This document shows, piece by piece, positions 1-12,929 of a stretch of 64,000 nucleotides of DNA; the first letter of the stretch is position 1, and every line of letters starts with the position of its first letter. Location of the stretch: NCBI GenBank assembly GCA_007449985.2, contig VIIQ02000241.1:1-64000 (forward strand), in the 5' to 3' direction. The DNA is from Desmodesmus armatus. Lineage: Eukaryota > Chlorophyta > Chlorophyceae > Sphaeropleales > Scenedesmaceae. Under the pieces are notes generated by a model. That model was given only the letters and a program-made list of their open reading frames with translations, ran no database searches and was not told where the DNA came from. The position numbers were made by a program, and so were the translations under genes.

Positions 1-350
1 TCGCATGAAAAGCTGAGGCTATGCCTTGGCCCCCCTCCCCCAGGACCACCCCCCCCCCCCCCCCCCCCCCCCCCCCGACCCCCCCCAATTCCCCACTTGA
101 AGGCGATTCGGACCCCTCTCCCCCTCGCCCCCTTGGCCTGCTACCCTGCGCACCTCCTGCTGCTGCTGTACTTGCTGTGGCCCCTGCTGTGCAACCGCAC
201 TCATCCTTTTACCCCCCTGGAACCATGGCACCCCCCCCCCCCCCGCGCTCCCAGTGTCCTGCGCACCTGCTGCTGCTGTCGTGTTGCCTCTGCTGCCTCC
301 GCCCTGAGTTGCTGCAGTGTGTCACCCAACTCCTCAACCAAGGCACCCTG

Positions 351-449
<99 letters not shown>

Positions 450-1705
450 CAGCAGGCAGGCAGCAGCGCAAGCAGGGGGGAGGGGGGGCAACAACACAGA
501 AGGAAGAATGAGACACAGCACAACAAGCAGCAGCAGGCCACAGGGTAGTGATGCTGTGATGTGTGCAGACTCGCTGCAGTCTGTCATCCACTTGCTTTGC
601 CTTGCCAAGACGCCATGAAAGTAACCCAGATTAAGCCCCCCCCCCCCCCCCCCCCCCCCCCCAGGGAAACCCCTCGAGCCGCTGGCTTCCACCCACCCAC
701 CTCCCTCTCTGCCCCAGTACACCCCTACCCCCACAACGCACACACTAGATGCGCTTCCTGTGTCCCCACACATGCCCTTGAGCTGCACACACACTCACCT
801 TCGCCTCCAGCAGTCTGCCAGGTCTGCCAGGTCAGCCAGGTACGCCTTGAAGGCCTGCACTGCTGTGCACCCTAACCACCTAACCCATCCCATCCGCCTC
901 TTTTGCAACCTCCATGCAGGCACCCCTCAGACCCCTTCCCTCCCCTGACCTATCCCATGGGCATCACGCCCGCCCCCCTCCTCTTCCCTACCCCACCCCG
1001 TCACACACACAACCACGCGCGCACCCCCACACATGCCCCTCGCTGTAGCGACACTGACCTTGGCTGCCAAGCAGTCTGCCAGGTCAGCTAGATGTGCCTT
1101 GAAGGCCTGCACCGCCGCATAACCTATCCACCTCACCCACTCCATCAACCTCCTTTGCTTCCACCAGCCTCCCATGGAGTCCCCCCCCCCCCACGTTTCC
1201 TCAGCAGGAAGGTGATCAATCATTCCTTCGCTGGTCTTGTCTCAATGCACTTCACGTACCCACCCCCTCTACACCCACTCATATGTGCCCTCTTTTGGGG
1301 GGGAAAGCACTCACCTTTGCCGCCAAGCAGTCTGCCAGGTCAGCTAGATATGCCTTGAAGGCCTGCACTCCTGTGCACCCTACCCACCGCACCAACCCCA
1401 TGCCCCTGTATTGCAACCTCTGCTCCAGCCACCCCATTACCCCCCCCCCCCCCTTCTCCTCCCTCATCCCAATGCACTTCATCGCCCCCCTCCCCCCCCC
1501 CCCCCCCCCGGGGAGGGCATGCGTGTGCACACACATGCCCTCTCTCTGCACAGATACTACATACACTCACCTTGGCCGCCAAGCAGTCTGCCAGGTCGGC
1601 CAGATATGCCTTGAAGGCCTGCACTGCTGCATACTTGGCACCCGCAGCCTTGATGTCACCCTGCACAGCACACAACACAGGAGCAGTGATCATGAGTTCA
1701 GTTGT

Positions 1706-1740
<35 letters not shown>

Positions 1741-4222
1741 GCTCACATCGCGTACTTGGCACCCGCAGGGTTGATGTCAGCCTGCGTACATCGACAGGCA
1801 CAGCCACAGCTGAAGTCACAATGATGATCATACGGCATGCCGGTAGCCGTCACTTAAAGTTGGCCACCAACTGCTTGCGGCATGCTGTCGCCCGCCCAGT
1901 GGCACCCCCCCCCCCCTCCATCCACCCCCCCCCCCCCCCTCTCCACACCTGTCCCCACCCCCCTCCCCCCCTGCTTCAACAGCAACAGCCCGTCCTCACC
2001 CTGATGCGTTCAGCCTCCTCCAAAGCCCCGACCAAGTTGTTGTCTGTCCGTTTCAGGTTAGCCGCCAGCTGCTTGTGCAGCGCCGTTGCCCGCCCAGTAG
2101 CATCCCTTCCTACCCCCCGCCGACCACCACCACCACCATCACCACCACCACGATCGTGCACCCCCCCCCCCCCCCCCCCCCCTCTTCCCTAACAAATGGC
2201 ACATCCCCTCCTTTCTCCAAAACAAACACAGCAGCCCCCCCCCCTCTCCTCACCCTTATGCGTTCAGCTTCCTCCAAAGCCCGACCAAGTTGTTGTCTGT
2301 CCGTGTCAGGTTAGCCGCAAGCTGCTTGTGCCGCGCCGTTGCCCGCCCAGCAACATCCCCCCCTTTTCCCTCACCACCACCATCACCACCACGGTCGCTT
2401 GCTCTCCCCACCACTACCACCCCCTTTCCTCCACCAAACACGGCACACCCACTGCTCCCCTCCCCTCCCAAACAGCAGCCCCCCCCCCCCCTCCCCTCAC
2501 CCTGATGCGTTCAGCTTCCTCCAAAGCCCCGACCAAGTTATTGTCTGTCCGTTTCAGGTTAGCCGCAAGCTGCTTGTGCCGCGCCGTTGCCCGCCCAGTA
2601 GCATCCTGCAACGCCTCCAGCACCCCAGCAGCAGCAGCAGCAATGGCCGCCTCCCCACGAGCAGCACCACCAGCAGCACCGGCCAGCCTACTGCTGCCAC
2701 CTGCTGCATTGCGTTTGATAGCCGCCGCAAGCCGCTGCTGCTGATGACTCATCCCTGCTGATGACTCATCCCCGATTAGTAACCCATCTTGCATCATGTC
2801 TTCGTCTTCATCCTGTACTGTACTCGCGTAGTGTCCGCTCGCCAGCGCAGCAGCCGCCGCTGCTCGGCTACTGCTGCCACCTCGACCGCCAGCGCCACTG
2901 CTGCCACGCAGCCGCCGCTGTTGCTGATGCTGCTGCTGCCCGACAAACGTCAGCCGCATGCGCTCCTCCAGCTCCGCTTCCGAGTCCGACCCGCCGCCAT
3001 CGCCTAAACCGCCGTCCCCTGCGGGCCTTAAACCCTCGCCGTCGCCGTCACCACCCCCGTCCTCTCCCTCTGATTCTGAGCCGTAACCTCCCCGCCCCGC
3101 TGCTGCTGCTGCTGGGTGGTCGCTGCTGCCGGGTGCTGCTGCTGCTGCCACCCCCAGGAGCTTGCTGGTACCTCCAAGGGGGAGGTAGTCAGGGGCGAGG
3201 TGTGCCTGGCGTAAGCGCTCCCTCTTTGCCTTGGCGCGCCTGTGTGAAGAAACAAACAACCAAAGTGTGATTGAGGGTGCCGCAGATGGAGGAGCAGCAC
3301 ACCAGGTCAAAAATGGGAGGGGGGGAGGCAAGGGGGTGCCTTCGAGGGGGAGGTAGTCGGGTGAGAGGTGGGCTTGGCGCAACCGCTCCCTCTTTGCCTT
3401 GGCACGCCTGGACACAAACATGTGCACACATTCAAAATGCATGCGCACAATGTATGAGTAAGGGCGCCTGGACTGACAAGCAGCCCAACAGTTCTGAAAA
3501 CAAGGAAGGGGATGGAGAATCAGGGGGCAAGTGCTGGGGCTGAGCGGCAGATAGTTAGGGCGAGGTGGGCTTCGTGCAGTTGCATTCCTTCGCCTTGACA
3601 CACCTGAAACAAGAATGTGCTCGGCCTGTTGTGCTGCTTGCTGATCTCTTGGGCACCCTCCTAACCCTGCATCGTGTGTTGAGTTCTGTTGGACAACAAT
3701 GCAACAATAGCTCATGAGCTCATGATCACTTGATGCTCTCTTCATCGGGCAGTGCATAGCCACACCTCTCCTTCTCAGAACCATCCCCATCCCAACTGCC
3801 TGTCCACCCCAACCAGGCGCTTGCTGGCATGCAAGGGCCCCACCTTCTGCACACGTCCACAGAGGATACAAAGCATAACATCCCCCCCCCCCCCACACAC
3901 ACACCTCGTCTGGCCAATTGCCGAACGCCCAAGACCCTCACAGCCCCCTGATTCCCCCGTGTGCAAACAGCCCCTGTGCAAACAAGAACCCACCCTTCCA
4001 CCTCAAACAGCTCACTTGATGGTCTCTTCATCAGGCAGGCCGTAGCCAGCCCCCTCTTCCTCCGACTCACTCCCACTGCCCCCAGCACCACCACCAGCTG
4101 CACCTGCTGCTGCTGCTGGCCCTGCACCAGGCCGCTTGGGCGGCGGCGGCAGCGGCATCTGCTCCTGCTGCTGCTGGCCCTCGGCTCCTGCTGGGTCAGC
4201 TTTACCATTTGCTGCCGCCGCC

Positions 4223-4256
<34 letters not shown>

Positions 4257-5229
4257 CGTCAGGGGTGCGAACAGTACCGTGTATGTTGTAGCTGTAGGTG
4301 AATCGGTCGTCGTTGGGCTTTTTAAGGGCCTTGAAGGACCCAGAGAGCTTGAAGGAGCCGTCCTGGTTTGCTGCTGCTGCTGCTGCTGGGGGTTTGTACT
4401 TGGTAGGCAGCTTTGCTGTTGCTGCCTGGAGCTCCTTGAGGCGCTCTGCTGTGTACTCCCCTGCAGAACAGGTGAGGCAAACAGCAATGCTAGCTTTGAT
4501 GCTATTACAGTTACAAGGCTCAGGAACTCTAGGAGGCACTCTGCTGTGTATTCCCCTGCGATACGTCCGGTGCTATGAAGTGAGGAAGGTGGACCACTGG
4601 TTTGCCAAGGCAAATGCAATGTAGCTGTACTGCTGTGGAAGCCGGCCCATATATGCTGGGGCGATGGACTTGCAGGACGTGCAGATGCTTGTGCAGGAAG
4701 TGGTGCAGGAGCTGACTCTAGCCTCGCAGTTCAGGTCACCATGCTGCCTATTTCCATGGCCAGTAAAAGCCGCGCATCTCAACAGCTGCTGTGTGCTGTT
4801 CCACTGTCCCTGCTGCACCCACAATGGCTGATGCAGTTGTACCACACAACTGATAAGCACTTCAAGTCTCATGGCCCTAAAAGTAAGGGGGTGAGTAGGG
4901 ACTTTCACTACTTGCTCCGCACCTGCTGTTGGCTTGTGCGTTACTCCTGCATCAACTGCTGCCGGCAGCGCAGCTGCTGAGCCCCTGCTGAACTTTGACA
5001 GCTTGGAGGCTCCTGCTCCAGCCTTGTCCTTCTTTTTGGGCTTGCTGCTGCTCGTCTGCAAGGGCTCCTCATCGTCTCCAAAACTGAGAAGCGCGGACTT
5101 CTTTGGTTTCGAGCTGCTGTCCTTTTTGCTGGGGGCTGATGCGGGTGGGGGTGGGGGTGGTGCGTCTGCTGCATCACCCTCATCTGCATCAAACGACAGC
5201 TTGCTGCGAAGCTTGCGCTGCTTGGACAT
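1..5229 (-). CDS. GCFC/PAXBP1-ILP1 family protein, 3' end outside window
   Basis: Family members act in the nucleus with the spliceosome disassembly/intron lariat machinery, and the plant homologue ILP1 also affects cell-cycle transcription; this role is family knowledge. Exons read on the minus strand, with matching phases for the first four: 5229-4923, 4460-4016, 3239-2501, 1660-1571, 347-267. The start is MSKQRKLRSKLSFD, followed by an acidic SFGDDEE segment, EYTAERLKELQ, GLPDEETIK, AKRERLRQAHLAPDYLPL (compare RLRQ..APDYISL in ILP1), a helical HKQLAANLKRTDNNL segment, AFKAYLADLADCLAAK and GALVEELGDTLQQL. The order matches GCFC proteins up to the start of the conserved GCFC domain; the rest lies beyond position 1. 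An in-frame ATG at 5292 exists, but 5229 gives the family N-terminus. Several exons have adjacent partial copies. Family call is firm; exon edges are by eye. Confidence 0.85.
148..170 (-). repeat. Partial copy of GCFC exon 347-267 end
   Basis: A short stretch repeating the Gln-rich end of the exon and its GTGCGC donor lies about 110 bases downstream in the transcript. It is a decayed or alternative donor copy. No acceptor is obvious. Confidence 0.4.
352..448. repeat. (CAG)n tract, CTG in the transcript, next to a 3' splice site
   Basis: About 31 CAG triplets on the plus strand. On the transcribed strand the CTG run leads directly into CTGTCAG, the acceptor of the GCFC exon that starts at 347. 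The tract is therefore intronic and sits where a polypyrimidine tract is expected. Confidence 0.85.
800..1380 (-). repeat. Three extra copies of the GCFC exon 1660-1571 tail
   Basis: The segment encoding QAFKAYLADLADCL recurs near 808-870, 1060-1125 and 1313-1367, each still ending in a GTGAGTG or GTCAGTG donor and followed by pyrimidine-rich DNA. The full-length exon is at 1660-1571; a partial copy of its start lies near 1745-1780. The copies lack the exon start and a clear acceptor, so most are probably pseudo-exons. Confidence 0.8.
1709..1741. repeat. (CAG)n tract, about 10 triplets
   Basis: Short CAG run in the intron upstream of GCFC exon 1660-1571. No coding role is apparent. Confidence 0.7.
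1855..2380 (-). repeat. Extra copies of the GCFC exon 3239-2501 tail
   Basis: The segment encoding ATARHKQLAANLKRTDNNL and the following ALEEAERIR plus donor is repeated. The copy at about 1995-2105 keeps its frame and donor. The copy at about 2250-2360 has lost one base (GCCCGACC against GCCCCGACC), so its frame breaks after NNLVG. A third, short copy lies at about 1855-1895. The parent segment ends at 2501. Confidence 0.8.
3330..3610 (-). repeat. Two extra copies of the start of GCFC exon 3239-2501
   Basis: AKAKRERLRQAHLSPDYLPL is encoded again at about 3340-3410, with its own acceptor-like CAG. A more decayed version lies at about 3550-3605. Only the copy at 3239 reads on into the long acidic exon. 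Confidence 0.7.
3726..3775 (-). repeat. Extra copy of the GCFC exon 4460-4016 end
   Basis: Encodes CGYALPDEESIK, parallel to AGYGLPDEETIK at the end of the parent exon, and keeps the CAA|GTGA donor. It lies about 290 bases downstream in the transcript. Confidence 0.7.
4510..4562 (-). repeat. Extra copy of the GCFC exon 4460-4016 start
   Basis: Encodes AGEYTAECLLEFL after a CGCAG acceptor-like site, parallel to GEYTAERLKELQ in the parent exon. It lies upstream in the transcript and diverges after about 12 codons. Confidence 0.65.
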
Positions 5230-5607
5230 GATATTGTGATTGAGACTTGTGCGTAGGCTAGCTGCTGAAGAGATACAGAGATGGCCTGGCACAGACTGAC
5301 TTGTTCACTGCTGTTGGCCTGCTTCTGCTGCTGCCATGGTGGTATCAAGAACAGTCACAAACGATGGCGGATATGACGTTGAAATAATGATCACCGTGTG
5401 TTGCTGTGGCTTGCTTTCCCCGACCGTTTTGACGGAAAAACAAAATGACAGATCGTGACCGTTTCCACGATTGCGGTGTTCATCCTCTCCTTGCTTCAGC
5501 ACCCCTACTCGCAGCATACACTGAACGCATATCTCGAAAAAGTCACACCCTCTCCGGTTCCTCCTCTTCAGTTCATCCCGGTTGGTTCAGTTGCAGCGGT
5601 TGGAGCT
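5230..5607. promoter_or_regulatory. Shared divergent promoter region of GCFC and UFM1 genes
   Basis: About 380 bases separate the GCFC start codon (minus) from the UFM1 start codon (plus). The stretch must hold both 5' UTRs and promoters. I see no convincing TATA box or known motif. Confidence 0.5.
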
Positions 5608-7089
<1,482 letters not shown>

Positions 7090-7832
7090 GGCAGCAGCAA
7101 TGACAGGATTCTGGGTGTCAGAGGGGAGTGTAGTGGCCGTCCTCGGTACAGGCATGACTGTACATAGCTCACTGATTGGGCTGCTGCAGGGACAGAGCCC
7201 AGGCTGACAGGCTGCAGTGCTGCATAAGCACTGAGAGTGGGAGGGTTACTAGGCAGATGGGCTCACTGAGTGGGTCTGTAAGAGCTTTGTGCAGTGGTTG
7301 TTGGGGGTGGCAGTGCTTGCTTGCATGCCGGTGCGACTATGCAAACTGCTTGCAGCAGCACAGGCAAGGGCCCTGGGCCGGACATGTACAGCAGTGGCCG
7401 AACAGACAACGAGGACGGTCACCGCGAAAAATGTAGCTACTTGACTAATTACCCATTCAAACTATGAAAAAGTACCCTGCTCATTGGCAAGCACAGTTCT
7501 GTCACTGAGCTCCTGCCTACACTTGCATTCCAGACGTCCAGCATGGGATGCCAAAGTCAACTGACAGAGTGGAAGTTCAACTTCCAATGGATGACAGATG
7601 TGTTCGAACTCGGACATTGTAAGCGGTGTTCAACAATGCTTCAGGAACATCGCTGTGGCAGCGACATCGCACTTCGTCGGAATTTCGCTGTCTGTTCAGA
7701 TCGATCACAACCGGCACCCCAAGACAACAGCTACAGCACCTCATTGAGCTCGAGACTTCTATAACATTCTATTCAGCAATTCCTACACCTACACAAGCTC
7801 TTGTAGCAGGCAGGGAACTGCTTCCTGCAACC
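7090..7832. other. Intergenic: UFM1 3' UTR and upstream region of the next gene
   Basis: No convincing coding exon is seen. Short ORFs here lack family resemblance and splice continuity. Confidence 0.5.
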
Positions 7833-10800
7833 ATGGCAGCAATAGAGCAGAGAGATGCTCAGTCCGTCACTGTGGCACCAGCTGAGGACAAAGGCACAGG
7901 TATCGGGGGTGTTAACAGGCTTCCATGTCTTCCTTCCATTCGTACCATGTACCATCGAAGCTGTCCACTACACTACTATCAGCATTCCATATGCCGTGTC
8001 AGCATCGAATGCACATCTGCATTTCTCCCTCTACAGGGTTTGTTGTAGTGTCAGCTGAACCTTGTTTGGGCTGGTATCGCTGTCCATACAAACTGCTGGC
8101 CTTGCAGGTGTCCCTGGCCACCAGCAGCAGCATGGGGCCAGGTTTACAGCAGCACATGATGCCTGTCAGTCCTTCATGTCCCGATTCCAGCAGCAGAAGA
8201 AGGTGGACCCATTTGCAGGACAAGCGAGCTTCAGCATAGGTGAGGTGGCAGAGGTGCATTGCAGCAGCTCCCCCACCCCTTCCTTGGCACCCCCATCCAT
8301 CCCCCCCCCCCCCCCCCCCCCCCATCCCCCCACCCACCCACCCACTCCCTTGTCCTTGGCGCCACCCTCCCCCTCCCCCTCCCCCCCCCCCCCACTTTTG
8401 GGACTTGGGAGGTGTACTCCAACAAAATCCCTTTGCAGGACAAGGAAGGTCCAGCATGAGTGGAGCTTGAGTGCAGGATACGACTGGATACAGTAACATA
8501 CCACAGATTTGGCTGAATCATGCTGACCCAGGCATAGGGGGGGGGGGGGTGTCGACAGCAACCTCAACACATCACTCTCAGTCCAGGCTCATCAAGTGAC
8601 TGACCATTGCGCTACCATGCCTTGCCCCTCTGCTGCCCCTGCTGCCTCTGCTGGTTTCCCCTTTGCTTTGTTTCCTCAGGCCCGTTGGACGTCTACTCAG
8701 GCAGCCTCATACGCCAGTTCAGGTAGGGAGGGGGTTGTAATCATCTTATGTGTGGTTTTGCCAGGGTTCAGGGAGGGGGTGAGGGTGCAAAATGGAACAT
8801 CCTACACACATAGCAGAAAAGGCAGGTGTGCAGCACATGTTGCGCATAGCCCTTGCTACACTGCAATGAGGGGAGTGAGGGCGGGGTGCCGGCGGTGTGA
8901 TTGAGGGCTGCGACAGGGGTGGGTGGGTGGGTGTGTAAGCATTCGGGGGCGCGGTGGGGGGGGGGGGCGTGCAAGGGGGGAGCTTGAGGGAAAGATTGCG
9001 CGTGTGGGCGGGAGGTGTGGTGGAGAGAGAGGCGTGTGCTATGCATGGTGCCTCCTCCCTTTCTAATGGAGGTGTGCATGTGTGTGTTTCGCAGCACCTG
9101 TTGCTCAACCAGTGCCACACGTGTGGCCCCCGAATGCATTCTGCACATTCCTTGTTCCTGCCTGCCCGTTTTCTTGCTCTCATGAACCTGTCTCCCCCCC
9201 CCCCCCCCCCCCGCGCTACGCCCTCCCCCCCCCCCCTCCCCGTGCAGGGTTCGTCAGAAGGTTGAATTGAATGACCGCCTGTCAGCATCTGCGGGGCTGT
9301 TCTACGACCTCAGTGCTGGCAACCTTGGCCCCTGGGGCAGCCTCACCTACAAACTGGACCCCAACAACAAACAGTCAAAGTCACGCATAGGTGGGTGGGT
9401 GCGCGGGTGGGTGCGCATGTGGAAAACAGGGTGGGGGGGGGGGCAGCATGTTGGTGGCAAATTGTTGCAGGGTATTGGCGACGCCCCCTAGTGGCTGTTC
9501 AGAGTAATGCTGGTTTGGGGGGGGGGGGGGGCGGCGGGGGCAGCCTTGGCCCTTGGGGCAGCCTTACCTACAAATTGGACCCAACCAACAAAAAGTCCAC
9601 ACATATGCGGGTTTTGGTTGCAAGACGCAAGAATTGCATGAGAAGTACAGCACATGCCGAGGGAAGGAGATAGAAGAGGGGTTCAGGGTAGGGGCTCCTT
9701 TGGTTAGGTGTCTTGATATGATCTACTCCTTGCAGCAGCAGCACCCGCCGCCTTTTGCTCGTCTTTTTCCCAACTGTTTGCTTCCACGCAGACAGAGTGG
9801 TAGCTGGATGCACTTTTTTCATTGCATAATTGCAACTACAAATCGCCGCGGCAGTCTTGTGGCAGTGGTTGCTGATTGATTTCTGGTTTGCCGACTGTTG
9901 CGCGCTGCTGCTGCCGCGCAGAGTTGTCCACGCTTGACCGTCGGCTGCTTGTGCGCAAGGGTTGGGAGGTGAACATCAAGCACGCTACAGTGGGGGTGTC
10001 GGCAGAGGCACGACTCAACCTGGTGGAACAGCCAGCAGCAGGTGAGTGTGTGTAGACACAGGGAGTGCATCCAGCCAATGTATCAGCTCACCATCCAAGG
10101 ATCTCCAAATCTGTGTGTTGAGGGGGGGTTCACTGATCCCTGACTGTGTCGGTCACAGTAAGCGGCTCAGACAGCACAGCATAGCACGGCTCAGCCTGGT
10201 GGAGCAACCAGCAGCAGGTGAGGGGGGGGGAGCACAGCACAGCATAGCAGACAACGCTGCGTGAGCATCTTTGTGCAAAGTGGGGAAGTCGGCAGAGGCA
10301 CGGCTCAACCTGGTGGAGCAACCAGCAGCAGGTGAGCACGGGGTGGGTGGGGTGGGGGGTGGGGGAGTACTGGCACTGCGCAGCAGAGGCAGAGCATCAC
10401 ATAGAGCACACAGCATGGTGGAGCAGCCAACAGCAGGTGAGCAGGGGGTCCAGCGCTGCACTGCAGAGCAGAACATAGCACAGCACAGCATGGTGGAGCC
10501 AGCAGCAGCAGGTGAGCAGGAGGGTGCACAGCAGGGCACAGCACAGCATGTCTCCATCTGGTGGAGCAGCCAGCAGCAGGTGTGTTGTGGGTTGGGGGGG
10601 GGTCACAGCTTGCGTCCGCAACACAGCACAACACGACCTAAGCTAATGGAGCAGCCTTCCACCTTGACACCCACACCAGCGTACAACATGTAGAGTCTCT
10701 TGGTTTTTTGCTCATTCGCAATTTGCACTCGCTGCACCTACCCTGTGCGTGTTTCCCCCACACTCCCACAGGTCAAAGGCAGCAAGAACAGGAGCAGCAG

Positions 10801-11239
10801 CGGCTTGGGCACTTTGGGTGGCTACTCCCTGCGCCCCGACCTGCACATCAATTCCGACCATGTGAAGCTCCTCAAAGCGCCACTTACACCCTACCCCTAC
10901 TGCCCACGGCCCTTGCCATGCCTGCGATTGTCTCACACAGGTAGCAAGAGCGGCAACAGGAGCAGCAGCGGCTTGGGCAGCTTGGGCGGCTACACTGTCC
11001 GCCCCGACCTGCACATCAGCCTAGACCATGTGAAGCCCTTGAAGTATGAGCTGATAGGCATCGGCCTGGTGCTGCTGTTGGGGCTGCCACTCAGCCTGAA
11101 CAACAAGGAGATAGAGGCGGGGCTGCCTCTGGGGTTGGGGCGGTTGAAGGGCTTTGGGCGCGCGAGTGTGAAGCGGACGGGGTACATGAGCTGCAAGCTG
11201 GGGGCTGGGGAGACGAGTGGCGTGCTGGACTTGGCGTGA
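7833..11239 (+). CDS. Unrecognised 267-residue protein, six exons, possibly beta-strand rich
   Basis: Exons 7833-7899, 8108-8239, 8680-8722, 9248-9390, 9922-10041 and 10941-11239 all join in phase through GT-AG sites, giving 804 bases from ATG to TGA. The product starts MAAIEQRDAQSVTVAPAEDK, then KKVDPFAGQASFSIGPLDVY, LNDRLSASAGLFYDLSAG, GPWGSLTYKLDPNNKQSKS, KGWEVNIKHATVGVSAEARL, a Gly/Ser-rich GLGSLGGYTVRPDLHISLDH, a short hydrophobic run (IGIGLVLLLGLPLSL) and a Gly-rich C-terminus. Alternating polar and hydrophobic residues with many Gly, Tyr and Leu suggest antiparallel beta-strands, as in organelle outer-membrane barrels; this is inference. I do not recognise the family. Exons 4, 5 and 6 each have neighbouring partial copies. 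Frame continuity over six exons is the main evidence that the gene is real. Confidence 0.7.
8297..8397. repeat. Poly-C rich intron tract
   Basis: C runs and CCCA/CCCT low-complexity DNA between exons two and three of the unrecognised gene. Similar tracts recur in most introns of the window. Confidence 0.7.
9538..9600 (+). repeat. Partial copy of exon 9248-9390
   Basis: Encodes LGPWGSLTYKLDPTNKKS, parallel to the parent exon end. It follows a poly-G run and has no clear donor, so it is likely a pseudo-exon. Confidence 0.7.
10160..10650 (+). repeat. About five to six copies of the exon 9922-10041 end plus donor
   Basis: The segment encoding ARLNLVEQPAAG followed by GTGAG recurs near 10180, 10300, 10410, 10490 and 10560, with a vestige near 10645. 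The parent copy ends at 10041. Spacing varies from about 60 to 140 bases. The copies keep the donor but lack the exon start. Confidence 0.8.
10772..10885 (+). repeat. Upstream copy of the start of exon 10941-11239
   Basis: Encodes SKNRSSSGLGTLGGYSLRPD and then HINSDHVK. Joined to the previous exon at the AG at 10771 it is out of frame, whereas the copy at 10941 joins in phase. An internal AAAG acceptor could restore the frame. Confidence 0.7.
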
Positions 11240-11274
11240 GGATATGCCTGCACTGGTTTTGGGCGGCTACTCCG

Positions 11275-11400
11275 TCCAGTCCGGGGCTGCCTCTGGGGCT
11301 GGGGCGCTTGAAGGGCTTTGGGCGTGCAAGTGTGAAGCGGACGGGGTACATGAGCTGCAAGCTGGGGGCTGGGGAGACGAGTGGTGTGCTGGACTTGTGA
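11275..11400 (+). repeat. Downstream copy of the terminal exon 3' end
   Basis: Repeats the segment encoding GLPLGLGRLKGF, RTGYMSCKLGAGETSGVLDL and the stop, immediately after the parent stop at 11239. It lies in the probable 3' UTR. Confidence 0.75.
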
Positions 11401-12929
11401 GGACATGCATGTGCTGTGCACCATGTGCTTGTTGTGTTCTAGTTGTTGTGCGGCAGGCATCTAGACTATCATGAGTGTTGCTTTTTTGTTGAGAAGACTG
11501 ACTCCAGCTGAGCTTTCAAGTGCCGTTTGTTGTTGGAAGCATACCTGTGGTTGATGATGGGAGCAGTGTTTCTGTTGTGTGCGCACACGTGACTATTGTC
11601 TTGAACACTGTCTAGGGGTAGGCCACCCCGCCCAGTGTGAAGAGCTGATGTTCCTGCCAGAATTCTGCTTCGAAGCGGGCAAGCGACAGCCCAGCATCAA
11701 AGACAAGGGAGCGCGTTGCTGCGCTTATTGCTACCTGCCATCCAGTCAATCACGGTGTGTGAAGTGAGCCAGTGTGACTCGCTTGCTGAGCTGAATGCCA
11801 GATGCCAGATGCACACTGCAAGCTGGCAGCCTGCCATTGACGGTCAATTTCAACCAGCTGAGCAGCTGGGGGCTACATGTGTGCCCCAACAAGAGTGCCG
11901 TCTGGTGTTCCTGGGAGCCACACACCAGTTGGCGCCACTTGACCCTCTCTCAATGTCCCCTGCAATTGACAGTCCAGATGCAACTTGCATACGCATGAGC
12001 TTGATCAAGCGGTTTGAACGGGAACTCCCTCAAAAATGACTGCACTCAACCGCGTGCTCTGGTAACAGTCAACACCTAGCAGAGCTGCTGCCAAGTTGCG
12101 CATGCAGTGCTCACTCAATTCAAGTTGAACCTCCATGGCATTGTGTCGACACCAACCATGCAATGCATGCTGTCGTCTACACGTGACCATCCCTTTGTCA
12201 CATCCATGTGACCAGAGCCTCCAGTCACACGGTGTGCGGAAAGAAAGAAAAGTCACGCCGTTGGACACACACCCCTTGTACAAGGTATGTGTTGTGGCGC
12301 CTTATGCATAGGATGTCCCCCATTGGCATCGCTTCCGATGAGGACCGTGACGGCTCATTACATGCATGCTCGAGGGCAGTGGCACCGCGGCCCCACCTCA
12401 CTGCCTCGGGCATGTGACCATCCATGCAGTGCATTCTAAACGGCATTTGGACAAGTGGCCCCTTAACTCTTTCAATAGCCACAATTGGGCAAAAGTGGGT
12501 ACGTAGCAACTAGCCCGTGTGAAATCCCTGCACCACCGCCAAAACCCCGCCCAAAAAAAGGTGTGTGACCTTTTGGAGAGGTAGTAGCCATCACGGGCCC
12601 CAAAGACATTGAAACAGAGTCACGAAAAGCTCATCCAAGTGCCGCTGGCTGGTGTTCACATTGCTTGTCAGCTGCGAAACTTCCGTGCCTCCTTCCGCGG
12701 TCCCCGGCGGCACAATAGAATCAGAATGAGTGAAAGCAGCAAGATACACAGCAGAGGCACCATATACTACTTGCAAGCGTGGGAAGCCTCAGGGGAGCAG
12801 CAACAGAGGCGAGTGCCGTTCAACAACCTTGGACAGAATGCAATGCATGCTGTGTCTTGAACTTGAATGAACACACTTTGTCTTGAGCGCATTCCATCCA
12901 ACAACTCACCGCACATCTCCCTTATGCAG
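11401..12929. other. Intergenic; may hold 5' exons of the TPR/J gene
   Basis: No family-like protein is visible. A short ORF starting MSESSKIHSRGTIYYLQAWE at 12727 could be a first exon of the next gene, but no donor joins it in phase to the exon at 12930. Confidence 0.4.

Noticed and set aside
209..541. ORFs rich in Ala, Ser, Gln, Cys or Leu over CAG tracts
   Set aside because: They are triplet tracts read in several frames; here the tract is intronic next to a splice acceptor.
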